Notes: generated by a model from the sequence alone, not told the origin. A stretch of 39,915 nt of DNA from Bacteroidota bacterium (GCA_022567305.1 JADFHF010000034.1:1-39915), one strand, 5' to 3'. Shown: positions 1-10,586, counted from the first letter of the stretch. Program-made: numbers and translations.

Positions 1-77
1 GGGTCCATTACCACTTACCTTAGCCGGTTGCACAATAACGCACGCGTAAAATTGTCGAGTACCCCAGGTATTATCAG

Positions 78-1505
78 ATGCGTCTCGCCTCATCCTTCAA
101 GTTCATAACGCTAGTAGGATTCATCACCATTTCGAGCGTTGCAGCTGGGCAGACGTTTGACACGATCCAACTCGATGTGGATCATGCTGCTTTTGCCTAT
201 TCGGACTCTGAATCAATGGTAGAGATCTACCTCGCTTTCGAAGCCGCATCGCTCACGTATGAGTACGGAGACCAAGGATACACGGCCGTTCTACCCGTTA
301 CTCTAAATATTACGCGGTCCTCTTCGGCGACATTGACAGGAACGCCAATCGATCCTGTATGGCAAGAGTCACTGGATCTGAGTTTCGTCATTGCCGATAC
401 AACGGGTCTCAGAGAGGGACAACATTTCGTTCACCAAGTGCGGTTGTCAACGACTCCAGGGGAGTACGAATTGAAAGTGTCAGTACCAGGCGTCGATCAG
501 TCAGTGGTCGAGATCCAAAGAGACCTGCTGGTTCCGGACTTTTCCGGAACAGGAGGGGTGAGCGTCTCGGACATTACACTGGCTGTTTCCATAGAGCAGA
601 GTTCAGACCGGGATGACCTGTTCTACAAGAATGGGTTGGTTATTCGACCCAACGCGAATCAAATATTTGGTAGCGGGCTGAACGAATTATTCTATTATGC
701 TGAGGTCTACGGGGCGGACGTAATACCGTCCACTACGGGAAACTATTCGATTTTCACCTATGTAGCGGAGGCGAATGTCCCTCAGCCGATGCCTGATTAT
801 CAGAAACGTTCGAAACGTAAGATTAGTAATCCTGACGTATTGATCGGATCATTCGATGTCAGTCAGCTCGCGTCGGGGTCCTACTTTCTCCGACTCGCGA
901 TTCTAAGTGAAGACAATGAAGCTGTGACAGAGCAGTCGCAAAAATTCTTCGTCTACAATCCGTTTGTGGAACGGGCCCAGCCAACCATCGTGATGGACGA
1001 ATCTTTCGAGATGAGTCGATACGCGGATATGACGGAGGAAGAGGTCGAACTCTCAATAAAGCATATCCGGATTATCGCGACGGAGGCAGAACGTAGAAGG
1101 GTTCGCGGGATAAAGGACCTGGACGAACGTCGTCGATTTCTGATGGATTTCTGGATGATGCGGGATCCAGTTCCGGGTACTCCAATTAATGAGTTTCAGG
1201 AAGATTTCTTTTCTCGACTTCAGTATGCCAACGATCGGTACTCCACAAACTTCGAGGAAGGTTGGGATACTGACAGAGGCCGAACGATGATTAAGTACGG
1301 TCCTCCATCCGGTATTCAACCACATTTATTTGACTCCGGTGTCATCCCGTACGAAATCTGGGAATACAACAACATTCCGGGTGAAGGGCGCGCAGAATTC
1401 ATTTTTGCAGATCGAGATGGATTTGGGAGTTTTGAATTGATCCACTCGACAGTCGTAGGTGAGCGAAAGCTGGCAGGTTGGTTACAGGAGTTGACGCGCA
1501 TCTAA
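78..1505 (+). CDS. GWxTD domain-containing exported protein
   Basis: A 475-residue protein with an N-terminal signal peptide (hydrophobic stretch to about residue 24, ending SSVAAGQ). The N-terminal two thirds look like beta-rich, surface or periplasmic sequence. The C-terminal third carries the family hallmark GWDTDRGR near residue 395, followed by KYGPPS and a WEYNN segment, as in the GWxTD domain. This domain is known mostly from Bacteroidota, Rhodothermota and neighbouring phyla and has no settled biochemical function. The start ATG at 78 places the signal peptide at the very N-terminus. A rho-independent terminator follows the stop, so it is probably transcribed alone or as the last gene of an operon entering from the left. 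The family call is firm; the function is unknown. Confidence 0.85.
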   Translation: MRLASSFKFITLVGFITISSVAAGQTFDTIQLDVDHAAFAYSDSESMVEIYLAFEAASLTYEYGDQGYTAVLPVTLNITRSSSATLTGTPIDPVWQESLDLSFVIADTTGLREGQHFVHQVRLSTTPGEYELKVSVPGVDQSVVEIQRDLLVPDFSGTGGVSVSDITLAVSIEQSSDRDDLFYKNGLVIRPNANQIFGSGLNELFYYAEVYGADVIPSTTGNYSIFTYVAEANVPQPMPDYQKRSKRKISNPDVLIGSFDVSQLASGSYFLRLAILSEDNEAVTEQSQKFFVYNPFVERAQPTIVMDESFEMSRYADMTEEEVELSIKHIRIIATEAERRRVRGIKDLDERRRFLMDFWMMRDPVPGTPINEFQEDFFSRLQYANDRYSTNFEEGWDTDRGRTMIKYGPPSGIQPHLFDSGVIPYEIWEYNNIPGEGRAEFIFADRDGFGSFELIHSTVVGERKLAGWLQELTRI

Positions 1506-1525
1506 TCGACGTCTAAACGGTTGGC

Positions 1526-1560
1526 GAGCCCGGTATCATCGATGGTGTCGGGCTTTTCGC
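1526..1560 (+). terminator. Rho-independent terminator after the GWxTD gene
   Basis: AGCCCG at 1527-1532 pairs with CGGGCT at 1549-1554, with further partial pairing in the loop (CATC/GATG). The right arm runs directly into TTTTCGCTTTT. It lies about 20 bases after the GWxTD stop codon. Confidence 0.65.
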
Positions 1561-1675
1561 TTTTCATACTGATTTGGTTGCCTGGAATGGCCGACAATGA
1601 GGAAGGCGTTGTAGCTTGTCGGTTGTTGATTTCGAACATCCTCGAAAAAAGTTGCCTCACACTGAAGAATCCAAA

Positions 1676-3181
1676 ATGTCACTCACGGTGGTAGATATCC
1701 GAGACCTCGCCCATCATGTTGGTCAAGAAGTCACACTTCGGGGTTGGTTATATAATAAACGAGGCTCGAAGAGTCTTTTGTTTTTGATTCTGCGAGATGG
1801 ATCCGGCCTCTCGCAATGCGTGGTCAATGAACAGGAGGTTGATGCGGCTTCGTGGACGGCGGCCGACGATGCCACGCAGGAAAGCGCCCTAAAGCTGACT
1901 GGAACCGTCCGCCAGGATGAACGCCAAATTGGAGGGTATGAGCTAAACGTAACTGACGTCTGTCTTATCCATAAGGCTGAAGAATACCCGATTACGCCCA
2001 AAGAGCATGGGGTCGAATATCTGATGAATCATCGACACCTCTGGCTTCGCAGCCGACGACAGTGGGCCATCATGAGGATCCGAAATCAGGTGATCATGTC
2101 AATCCATGGATTCTTCCAGGAACGGGGGTTTCTGCAAATGGATGCGCCTATGATTACAGGTACAGCCGTGGAGGGTACGTCGACTCTTTTTGAGCTCGAT
2201 TATTTTGGTCAGTCGGCCTATCTAACGCAAAGCGGTCAGTTGCACGGTGAAGCCATGGCGATGGCGTTCGGAAAGATTTACACATTTGGACCCACGTTTC
2301 GCGCGGAAAAATCAAAGACCCGGAGACATCTGACCGAATTCTGGATGATTGAGCCTGAGATGGCCTTTTATGATCTGGATATGAACATGGATCTTGCTGA
2401 AGAGATGGTCATCAGAGTGATAGGAGATGCTCTTGCATCGAGCGGGGATGAGCTGGACATTCTGGAGCGCGATTTGACACCCCTTGAGCGAGTCCAGAAA
2501 CCCTTCCCTAGAATCACCTATGACGAGAGCGTAGAGCGGCTTCACAGTGCCGAAACGGTCCATATGTTCGACGAGCGTCAGTCTGGGCTGGATGAAGAGG
2601 ACGCCGCTCTAAAGGCTGAATGGGAAGAGAATCAGAGCATATACGGTCAAGCCAAGAAAGGCGAGAAAAGGCGTATCGACGCCCGGGCCATCCAGATTAA
2701 GCAGCGTCAGACTGAAATTGAAGAGGAACAACGGAATCTCCCGCGATGGAGAGAATCAGCTCAGAATTTTGAATGGGGATCGGATTTCGGCGGGAGTGAC
2801 GAGACCGTTCTCACGTGGCATTTTGATCGACCGATTATCGTTCACAGATATCCGCACGAGATCAAGGCATTTTATATGAAGCGCGATCCAGAAGATGATC
2901 GCCTTGCCATGGGAATGGACGTACTCGCGCCAGAGGGATATGGTGAAATTATTGGTGGTGGCGAACGGGCCACGGATCTGGCTTTTCTGGAGAAGCAAGT
3001 CGCGGATCATCATTTGCCGGCTGAGGCCTTCCGATGGTACTTTGACCTACGCAGATACGGATCGGTAACCCACAGCGGCTTCGGTTTGGGTCTGGAAAGA
3101 ATGATCACCTGGATTTGCGGCATTCACCATTTGCGAGAGGCGATACCTTTCGCGAGAACACTGGATCGACTCTATCCTTAG
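1676..3181 (+). CDS. asnS: Asparaginyl-tRNA synthetase
   Basis: Class II aminoacyl-tRNA synthetase that charges tRNA-Asn. The N-terminal OB-fold anticodon-binding domain (VTLRGWLYNKRGSK) covers about residues 10-110. Class II motif 2 (FRAEKSKTRRHLTEFWMIE) is near residue 209 and motif 3 (GFGLGLERM) near 467. The ATG at 1676 fits the usual family N-terminus; a TTG 60 bases upstream would add an atypical extension. At about 501 residues it is longer than the ~466 of the E. coli enzyme. The excess lies at residues ~300-360, a very charged, probably helical insertion rich in Glu, Lys and Gln before the last catalytic strands. The reading frame is otherwise complete. Confidence 0.95.
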   Translation: MSLTVVDIRDLAHHVGQEVTLRGWLYNKRGSKSLLFLILRDGSGLSQCVVNEQEVDAASWTAADDATQESALKLTGTVRQDERQIGGYELNVTDVCLIHKAEEYPITPKEHGVEYLMNHRHLWLRSRRQWAIMRIRNQVIMSIHGFFQERGFLQMDAPMITGTAVEGTSTLFELDYFGQSAYLTQSGQLHGEAMAMAFGKIYTFGPTFRAEKSKTRRHLTEFWMIEPEMAFYDLDMNMDLAEEMVIRVIGDALASSGDELDILERDLTPLERVQKPFPRITYDESVERLHSAETVHMFDERQSGLDEEDAALKAEWEENQSIYGQAKKGEKRRIDARAIQIKQRQTEIEEEQRNLPRWRESAQNFEWGSDFGGSDETVLTWHFDRPIIVHRYPHEIKAFYMKRDPEDDRLAMGMDVLAPEGYGEIIGGGERATDLAFLEKQVADHHLPAEAFRWYFDLRRYGSVTHSGFGLGLERMITWICGIHHLREAIPFARTLDRLYP

Positions 3182-3186
3182 CGAGC

Positions 3187-3290
3187 CGGTACGACCCGGT
3201 TCATACTAGTACGAATCGGTACTACTTGGTGAAATTAGTACGGTCTCGTACTAATTGGTATAGGTGGGTACGAACCGATACAACAACGGC
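3187..3290. repeat. Degenerate 10-bp tandem repeat after asnS
   Basis: About ten degenerate 10-bp units follow the asnS stop codon. In one phase the units end in GGT or AGT (e.g. ACGACCCGGT, ACGAATCGGT, ACTACTTGGT); after one single-base phase shift they end in GTA. GTACGA/GTACGG recurs at 3189, 3209, 3238 and 3268. The array fills most of the spacer before the SIMPL gene. The pattern is visible directly; function, if any, is unknown. Confidence 0.6.
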
Positions 3291-3351
3291 ACAACACTTG
3301 CAAAAGAATCCGGCGAACAGCAATTTACTATCGAAATGGATGGGTGAGACT

Positions 3352-4137
3352 ATGACTGCGAACCAACGCTCGATTCAAAGGACGATCGTTCGAACGATTG
3401 TGACTGTTTTCCTGATCACCCTGGTTGCCGCGCTGCAAGCTGTGCCAACCGCCACCGGCCAAACTGCCGGACGCACCGTCACCGTGTTCGGTACAGGGGT
3501 TGTCCATGTTCTACCCGATCAGGTCAACGTTCGCTTTGGAATCGTCACGGTAGATTTGGATCCTGAGGTGGCTCGAACAGACAATGCCCGCGCTTCAGCC
3601 GCGACCATGAATGCCGTTCGCGACCTGGGCATTGAAGAGCGAAAGATTCAAGTGGATGCCCTGCGGATTCAACCCTTCAGGGAGTACGACCCGCAAACGC
3701 GCCGAACTGTCGACAGAGGTTTTCAGGCAGTTCGCGACGTATCGGTTCAACTGAACGATCTTGAAACTCTTCCAACACTGATTGCAGAGATCGTAAATCG
3801 CGGCGCGAATCGGATCCACGGAATTGCATACGAACTTCAGGATGCCGAAGCCGCTGAGCACGAGGCACTTCGCGAAGCGCTGGAAAACGCGAAAACCAAA
3901 GCGTCGATCATGGTTGAGGCTCTGGGCGCGCGACTCGGCGTCGTTCTTCAAATAAGAGAACAGGGGACTATTGCCCCTCAGCCTCAGCTACTTCAATTCG
4001 ACACATCGGTTGCAAACAAGTCCTTAGCTCTCGAAGACGCCAACCCGGACGCCTATGCGAGTGGAGAGATCGACGTTTCTGCTCAGGTCACGGTCGTCTT
4101 CGCAATTCTGCCCAAGGGGCCCAAGACGGAGAATTAG
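3352..4137 (+). CDS. SIMPL domain (DUF541) periplasmic protein
   Basis: Exported protein of about 261 residues. After a signal peptide (hydrophobic core FLITLVAALQAV, likely cleavage after ATGQTAG) comes the SIMPL/DUF541 pattern: TVTVFGTGVVHVLPDQVNV, then the NARASAATMNAVRDLGI helix, the KIQVDALRIQP strand and a C-terminal repeat of the same fold. E. coli YggE is the best-known relative and has been linked to oxidative stress; no specific role can be read here. The open frame runs upstream to 3115, overlapping asnS and the 10-bp repeat array. The usual signal peptide begins at ATG 3352 (or 3340), so the longer start is rejected. Confidence 0.85.
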   Translation: MTANQRSIQRTIVRTIVTVFLITLVAALQAVPTATGQTAGRTVTVFGTGVVHVLPDQVNVRFGIVTVDLDPEVARTDNARASAATMNAVRDLGIEERKIQVDALRIQPFREYDPQTRRTVDRGFQAVRDVSVQLNDLETLPTLIAEIVNRGANRIHGIAYELQDAEAAEHEALREALENAKTKASIMVEALGARLGVVLQIREQGTIAPQPQLLQFDTSVANKSLALEDANPDAYASGEIDVSAQVTVVFAILPKGPKTEN

Positions 4138-4199
4138 GCAAATCGTCTTGCACCCCGCCTGACCCCACCCATGTGGCACAGGGGTGGCCGGCGCGAATG

Positions 4200-4451
4200 C
4201 TAGCCCGACGAAGTTTTGAATTTGTTGTAGAGAAACAAAATCAGAAGGGCGCCAGCGGTGGCGGCGATCAGGGTGCCAATCAGGCTGTTCGTATAAATGC
4301 CAAGCATGCCGCCGATCGTTGAACCCACAAAGGCGCCTCCAATACCAAGGAGTGTGGTCATGACGAAGCCGCCCGGATCCTTGCCCGGCATGATGTATTT
4401 AGCCAGGGCGCCGGCTGAAAATCCAACAACAATGGTCCAGATAATACCCAC
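4200..4451 (-). CDS. GlsB/YeaQ/YmgE family small membrane protein
   Basis: 83-residue, very hydrophobic, Gly-rich protein (IIWTIVVGFSAGALAKYIM, PGKDPGGFVMTTLLGIGGAF) with three predicted membrane helices. This is the standard length and pattern of the transglycosylase-associated/GlsB stress-response family, whose members are inner-membrane proteins of unclear mechanism. The start is GTG at 4451, preceded by a plausible GAGGT ribosome site. It converges with the SIMPL gene and diverges from glmM. A short inverted repeat CCACCC/GGGTGG near 4167-4189 lies between the convergent stops and could act as a weak bidirectional terminator. Confidence 0.85.
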   Translation of the reverse strand: MGIIWTIVVGFSAGALAKYIMPGKDPGGFVMTTLLGIGGAFVGSTIGGMLGIYTNSLIGTLIAATAGALLILFLYNKFKTSSG

Positions 4452-4725
4452 GATAGTTACCTCGTGTTAGCTCACAATGTGCGACGAATTCAGGACATTT
4501 TTGGAAGGTCGATTCTCCAAAAGCAGCGTTTTACGGGTCCTGGGTTGGCTACTCAATCCAAACGTCAAGGGCCGAGAACACGCGCGTTGTCCCCATAGTC
4601 AACCGTGTACGGTAGATTCGGTCTTTTGGATGCACGAATTCTCATATATGGATTGAATGGCTGAAAAGGTATCTTTCGGAGCGATTCTGGACCAAACACC
4701 GAAGTGTCTGAACTGGGTTTCGAGG

Positions 4726-6099
4726 ATGGATAAAAGGCTTATCGTTTCTATTTCCGGAATCCGTGGGATATTCGGCAACGGATTGGACGCCGACGTATTG
4801 GTTCGATTCACAAGCGCCTACGGTGCGTGGTGTAAACGTCAAGCGACCAGGCCCATCATCGTCATAGGCCGAGACGGACGTGTGACCGGTCCGCTCTGCG
4901 CTTCGATCGTGTCATCTACGCTGAGAAGTATTGGTTGCGATGTGATAGACATCGGTCTTGCGGCCACGCCAACGGTCGAGATGGCCGTCTTCAAGGAACG
5001 TGCCACCGGAGGAATCATCGTTTCGGCATCTCATAATCCCGAGGAATGGAATGGACTCAAGCTGTTGAATGGGAGCGGAGAGTTGCTATCACCGGATGAA
5101 GCCGCTCAGGTCATCGAATTGGCAGATCAACCATGCCGTGGCTATGTAGAGTTTGACGAAATCGGATCGTTCAGAGAGGCCTCCTGCCTGGATTATCACA
5201 TTGAACGAATTTTGGATCTTTCATTTATAGATCCCCAACAGATCGCCGACCAGAACTTTCGGATCGTCGTAGATGGCATCAATTCGGTCGGAGGCATCGC
5301 CATTCCCGCCCTGCTACGGGCGCTGGGGGTCCGCGATGACCAAATGGTCTGTGTCAATTGTGAGCCAACGGGGCGATTTGCACATCCGGCCGAGCCCCTC
5401 TCGGCCAATCTGATTGATACCTGTAAGCTGGTGCTGGAAAACGAAGCCGATCTTGGAATCGTTGTCGACCCGGACGTTGATCGATTAGCGCTGATCGAAG
5501 ACGGCGGGACGTACATGAGTGAAGAACTGACTCAAGTGTTGGCTGCTGATTTTCTCTGGAAGCACCGACCGGGAGCCTTCGTAACGAATTTGTCCGCGTC
5601 CCGTGCGATTGAGGACGTGGCTGCACGGTACGGAATGGACGTTCATCGAGCGGCCGTCGGCGAGATTAACGTCGTGGTCAAAATGCACGAGGTGAACGCT
5701 TCACTTGGGGGAGAAGGTAACGGAGGGGTCATCCTCCCGGACCTGCATCATGGCCGGGACGCGTTGGTGGGGGTGGCCATGGTACTCCAGCATATGGCTG
5801 AGACGAATCAATCTCTTTCAGAACTGCGAGCCGATCTTCCTTCGTATAGTATCGTCAAGCTTAAAACGGAGATCGGCAGTCTCGACCCCGACAGTCTCCT
5901 GCAATCAATCGCCGAGCGATATTCAAACGAGCGAACCGATACGACTGACGGGGTTAAAATCGACTTCGACGAGGGATGGGTACACATGCGAAAATCCAAT
6001 ACCGAACCGATCATCCGAGTTTACGCGGAGTCGGAGTCGATGGAAGAGGCGACTGCTCTCGGAGAGCGATTCATGCGAGAACTCGTGGTAGGGACTTAG
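4726..6099 (+). CDS. glmM: Phosphoglucosamine mutase / phosphohexomutase
   Basis: Alpha-D-phosphohexomutase of about 457 residues, most likely GlmM, which converts glucosamine-6-phosphate to glucosamine-1-phosphate for peptidoglycan and LPS precursors. All four catalytic elements are visible: the N-terminal SGIRGIFG loop, the phosphoserine loop VSASHNPEEWNG near residue 100, the metal site DPDVDR near 248, the sugar loop GEGNGG near 328 and the phosphate-binding RKSNTEP near 422. The ATG at 4726 starts at MDKRLIVSISG as in relatives; an ATG 69 bases upstream would add a non-conserved leader. Phosphomannomutase is the alternative within the superfamily. Its stop lies one base from that of the convergent small membrane protein. 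Confidence 0.88.
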   Translation: MDKRLIVSISGIRGIFGNGLDADVLVRFTSAYGAWCKRQATRPIIVIGRDGRVTGPLCASIVSSTLRSIGCDVIDIGLAATPTVEMAVFKERATGGIIVSASHNPEEWNGLKLLNGSGELLSPDEAAQVIELADQPCRGYVEFDEIGSFREASCLDYHIERILDLSFIDPQQIADQNFRIVVDGINSVGGIAIPALLRALGVRDDQMVCVNCEPTGRFAHPAEPLSANLIDTCKLVLENEADLGIVVDPDVDRLALIEDGGTYMSEELTQVLAADFLWKHRPGAFVTNLSASRAIEDVAARYGMDVHRAAVGEINVVVKMHEVNASLGGEGNGGVILPDLHHGRDALVGVAMVLQHMAETNQSLSELRADLPSYSIVKLKTEIGSLDPDSLLQSIAERYSNERTDTTDGVKIDFDEGWVHMRKSNTEPIIRVYAESESMEEATALGERFMRELVVGT

Positions 6100-6100
6100 C

Positions 6101-6334
6101 TCAGAGATCCGTCCATTTGGCATCTTCGATATCTGCGTCAGTTGGCACGTCGGATCGCTCGCGGGGCACGGCCATTTCTCTTTGTGGAGGTCGTTCGCGT
6201 TCGGGCATGGGTCTCGAACGCCTCTGAAATTCTTGCCTCTGCTGTCTGCCACCGAGCGACACATTGATCAGATTGCCTAGCGATCTGTAAATCCAATAGG
6301 CGATGATCAGGAGAAGAAGCCATTTGAAGAGCAT
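6101..6334 (-). CDS. Small membrane-anchored protein, DUF4834-like
   Basis: 77 residues: one N-terminal membrane helix (FKWLLLLIIAYWIYRSL), a basic Pro/Arg/Glu-rich linker, and an acidic end IEDAKWTDL. The layout (helix, charged linker, terminal IEDAxxxxL) resembles the DUF4834 small proteins common in Bacteroidota. The start codon lies seven bases beyond the stop of the deoxynucleoside kinase, so it is most likely the last gene of a folK-dNK-DUF4834 operon. The gene is short, and the family call rests on layout only. Confidence 0.6.
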   Translation of the reverse strand: MLFKWLLLLIIAYWIYRSLGNLINVSLGGRQQRQEFQRRSRPMPERERPPQREMAVPRERSDVPTDADIEDAKWTDL

Positions 6335-6340
6335 CGGCGG

Positions 6341-7069
6341 CTACAAAAGAGGTGTTTGACTCGGAGAAGGATTGTAATACGTCGTCCCTGGATGCTTGAG
6401 CGTTTCTATCTGACGCATCAATTCATTCAGGTCCTCCGAGTGTTCAACAAAATCCAAATTCGTTGCATTCACAATCAAAAGAGGACTGGAGGTGTAATGG
6501 AAGAAGTAGTTGTTGTACGCATCATTGAGCGCACTGATATAGGATTCTTCCATGGTTGTTTCGTAGGAACGGCCCCGTTTCCGAATGTTCGCCATGAGTC
6601 GCTCAGTGGACTGCTGTAGGTACACCACCAAGTCCGGTACCGGAGTGGTCGGCTGCATCAGGCTGTAGAGCGTTTCATACAGCTGAAGCTCGTCGCCGCT
6701 GAGGTTGATCCGAGCAAATATCCTGTCTTTGTCGAACGAATAGTCACTCACCATGATCTGGTGAAACAGATCTCTTTTCAGAAGCTCTTGTTGCTGACGA
6801 AACCGGCTGGCCAGGTAGCTCAACTGAGTTTGAAATGCCCAGCGAGGGCGGTCGGAATAAAACTTTTCGAGAAACGGATTCTCATCCGGCCGCTCGGTGA
6901 TCAAGCGGGCTCCGTACCGATTGGCAGTGATCTGCGCCAACGTCGTCTTTCCTGCTCCGATGACGCCCTCTACAATGACGTACTGTATGTGATCGGGGAG
7001 AGTAGGCCGCTTTACGTTTGCATCGAAGGAGGAGAGATCGTTCAGCACCGGGTTCTCGTCTTGTGTCAT
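6341..7069 (-). CDS. Deoxynucleoside kinase
   Basis: Cytosolic kinase of 242 residues that phosphorylates deoxynucleosides in nucleotide salvage (dCK/dGK/dAK family). The P-loop EGVIGAGKTT is near residue 33, followed by the ERPDENPFLEKFY substrate segment, SDYSFDKDRIFA (equivalent of the DRS motif) and PDLVVYLQQST with RKRGRSYE (lid arginines). A non-conserved N-terminal extension of about 25 residues precedes the first strand. Start ATG and the folK stop overlap as ATGA, indicating translational coupling. Substrate choice (dA, dG or dC) cannot be read from sequence. Confidence 0.88.
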   Translation of the reverse strand: MTQDENPVLNDLSSFDANVKRPTLPDHIQYVIVEGVIGAGKTTLAQITANRYGARLITERPDENPFLEKFYSDRPRWAFQTQLSYLASRFRQQQELLKRDLFHQIMVSDYSFDKDRIFARINLSGDELQLYETLYSLMQPTTPVPDLVVYLQQSTERLMANIRKRGRSYETTMEESYISALNDAYNNYFFHYTSSPLLIVNATNLDFVEHSEDLNELMRQIETLKHPGTTYYNPSPSQTPLL

Positions 7070-7623
7070 TCTTTCCTGGGCTCTGCAAGTCTCTCCGGAA
7101 ATACGTCTACCGGAGCGTTGTCCGCGCAGTGTTCCAGAAGATATTGAACCGACTGATCAAACGGTGCGGGAATCTTTAGATCCGGGGCAATTTCAAAGAG
7201 TGGCTGCAGGACAAATCTGCGCTCCGCCAATCGAGGATGGGGGAGAGTTAATGCAGCTTCATTCGAGCAAAGGTCGCCGTACGTCAAAATATCAATGTCC
7301 AACGTTCGCGGTTGCCAGCGCGCGTTCGGAGACCGTTTTCTTCCGCGCTTCTGCTCTATCGTGAGACACGCGCCCAGAAGCTGACGAGGCGTGAGGGACG
7401 TCATTACCTGCAGCGTGGCATTCAGGAAATCGGGCTGGGGTTCGTCAGGATTTAGGACGTGTGCGGTCGTTTCGTAAACGGATGACGCGCGAACGAATTC
7501 GATCCCCGGGTAGTTTGCGAGCGAGACAACGGCGAAATCGAGATGTGCCAGGCGGTCCCCTTGATTCGACCCAAGGGAGAGCATTGCACTCGTCTTTTGA
7601 GTTTTTTCGAATGATTCGGCCAT
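7066..7623 (-). CDS. folK: 6-hydroxymethyl-dihydropterin pyrophosphokinase
   Basis: Transfers pyrophosphate from ATP to 6-hydroxymethyl-7,8-dihydropterin in folate synthesis. 185 residues with the family signature SLGSNQGDRLAHL near the N-terminus, the ATP/Mg site KRGRKRSPNARWQPRTLDID, and the downstream LPHPRLAERRFVLQPL. The C-terminal ~25 residues are a non-conserved tail. First gene of the folK-dNK-DUF4834 operon. The groL terminator hairpin lies just upstream, so folK needs its own promoter in the ~90-base spacer or depends on read-through. Confidence 0.93.
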   Translation of the reverse strand: MAESFEKTQKTSAMLSLGSNQGDRLAHLDFAVVSLANYPGIEFVRASSVYETTAHVLNPDEPQPDFLNATLQVMTSLTPRQLLGACLTIEQKRGRKRSPNARWQPRTLDIDILTYGDLCSNEAALTLPHPRLAERRFVLQPLFEIAPDLKIPAPFDQSVQYLLEHCADNAPVDVFPERLAEPRKE

Positions 7624-7655
7624 CGTGTTCAGAACTGAAACGTCCTAAAATAGAG

Positions 7656-7688
7656 AAAGGCCCAGCCGTTCTCTACGGCTGAGCCTTT
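7656..7688 (-). terminator. Terminator of the groES-groL operon
   Basis: On the minus strand AAAGGCTCAGCCG and CGGCTGGGCCTTT form a 13-bp stem (one U-G pair) around a 7-base loop, followed by TCTCTATTTT. The wobble is a clean pair only in the minus-strand RNA, supporting this orientation. It lies 24 bases past the groL stop codon. Confidence 0.85.
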
Positions 7689-7711
7689 CAAATGCCTGGG
7701 TCGTTTCTGGA

Positions 7712-9418
<1,707 letters not shown>

Positions 9419-9709
9419 TTACTCTTTAATGATTCCGAGAATGTCCGATTCCCGCATGATGAGAAGATCTTCTTCGTCAATAGTGATCTCTGTTCCGGAA
9501 TACTTACCGTAAAGAACAAGGTCTCCCTTCTTCACCGTCATATCGATTTTGGTGCCGTCTTCAACTTTTCCCGGACCGACCGAAATGATCTTTCCTCGCT
9601 GTGGCTTCTCTTTCGCGGTATCCGGTATGAAAAGACCACTTGCCGTTTTTTCCTCGGCAGGCTCCGCTTTTACAACCACGCGATCGCCAAGAGGTGTGAT
9701 GCTAACCAT
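9419..9709 (-). CDS. groES: Co-chaperonin GroES
   Basis: 96-residue heptameric lid of GroEL. Typical features are [19 protein letters not shown] at the N-terminus, the mobile loop [18 protein letters not shown], and [19 protein letters not shown]. The ATG at 9709 is preceded by a perfect AAGGAGG (9719-9725) at 9-base spacing. This is notable because most genes in this window have weak or no Shine-Dalgarno sites, and it fits a highly expressed heat-shock gene. First gene of the groES-groL operon. Confidence 0.98.
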   Translation of the reverse strand: MVSITPLGDRVVVKAEPAEEKTASGLFIPDTAKEKPQRGKIISVGPGKVEDGTKIDMTVKKGDLVLYGKYSGTEITIDEEDLLIMRESDILGIIKE

Positions 9710-9769
9710 CAGTTCGTGCCTCCTTGATTCATGTTGTTTGGGTTTCTATTGCTTCGGTGTGCGTTTCAA

Positions 9770-9796
9770 TTAGCACTCACAAAGATCGAGTGCCAA
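9770..9796 (-). promoter_or_regulatory. CIRCE operator (HrcA binding site)
   Basis: TTAGCACTC (9770-9778), nine bases, GAGTGCCAA (9788-9796): the CIRCE inverted repeat with one substitution in the right arm. It sits about 60 bases upstream of the groES start on the minus strand. CIRCE is bound by the heat-shock repressor HrcA; no hrcA gene is in this window. Confidence 0.93.
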
Positions 9797-9949
9797 GTTG
9801 AGGGCAAAAAAAATTCGCTGCTCAGCTCTGTGGGGTCTGAAAGCGAGAACCAGAAAACACTGTAGCACATTCTGAGTTCCTTCAAAATGGTCTGAAACCG
9901 TTATTCTAGTCAGTATTTCGTGTAAAATGGTGTTAAATTTTTGTGAACG

Positions 9950-10495
9950 ATGGAGGTGCTATCATCGTCTTCTGAAACACACGACGAAATGGCCAACCAC
10001 TCCGAATTAAAAGTAAAAGGCTTCCCAGGGGGATCTGGCTGGGCCGTGGCCTTTGTCATCGGACTCTCGATCGCTGGATTGGCCACGCTGCCTCCGATTC
10101 TTCCCGTGGCCGCGAGGGAGATTGTCATGAACCTGTTCTCCAGCGTATGTCATCAACTCCCGAATCGCTCACCTCATTTAGCCGGTGTTCAGCTGGCCGT
10201 TTGTCACAGGTGTATCGGGATCTACTATGCCTTTCCTGTTGCCGCAGTTTTATTCAGGGTGGCACGTGGTGCATGGCCGTCCAAGACGCATTTCGCTTCG
10301 CTACTATTTTTTATCTCTGTTCTTCCAGCCGGGATTGATTGGCTCGGAGATCTACTTGGATGGTGGGTGAATACGCCCGAATCCAGAGTGGTGACGGGTT
10401 CGATTTTGGGCATTACGGCCGGCTATTTCTTCACAAAGGCGATGCAGGAAATCGTGAGCGATCTACGATCAAACAACCGTTCAAAATCGACTTGA
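9950..10495 (+). CDS. DUF2085 domain membrane protein
   Basis: 181-residue membrane protein. It has the DUF2085 pattern: SSVCHQLPNRSPHLAG followed by LAVCHRCIGIYYAF, with conserved Cys/His pairs next to membrane helices. Four or so hydrophobic helices are visible (VAFVIGLSIAGLATLPPIL; YYAFPVAAVLFRV; LLFFISVLPAGIDWLGDLL; VTGSILGITAGYFF). The biochemical role of the family is unknown; the CHxxC-type residues suggest metal binding. Start ATG 9950 is used, with ATG 9989 (MANHSEL) as alternative. Transcribed divergently from groES. Confidence 0.85.
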   Translation: MEVLSSSSETHDEMANHSELKVKGFPGGSGWAVAFVIGLSIAGLATLPPILPVAAREIVMNLFSSVCHQLPNRSPHLAGVQLAVCHRCIGIYYAFPVAAVLFRVARGAWPSKTHFASLLFFISVLPAGIDWLGDLLGWWVNTPESRVVTGSILGITAGYFFTKAMQEIVSDLRSNNRSKST

Positions 10496-10586
10496 GACTG
10501 TGCCTGTTTGTTGAATACAACGTATTCTTCGATACAATTTTCGCCCGTCCACGAGTATATTGGACGCAAGAGATTCGAGGTGAAAT

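Noticed and set aside
3115-3351. Longer start for the SIMPL gene overlapping asnS
   Set aside because: The extension overlaps asnS, runs through the 10-bp repeat and would bury the signal peptide ~80 residues inside the protein.
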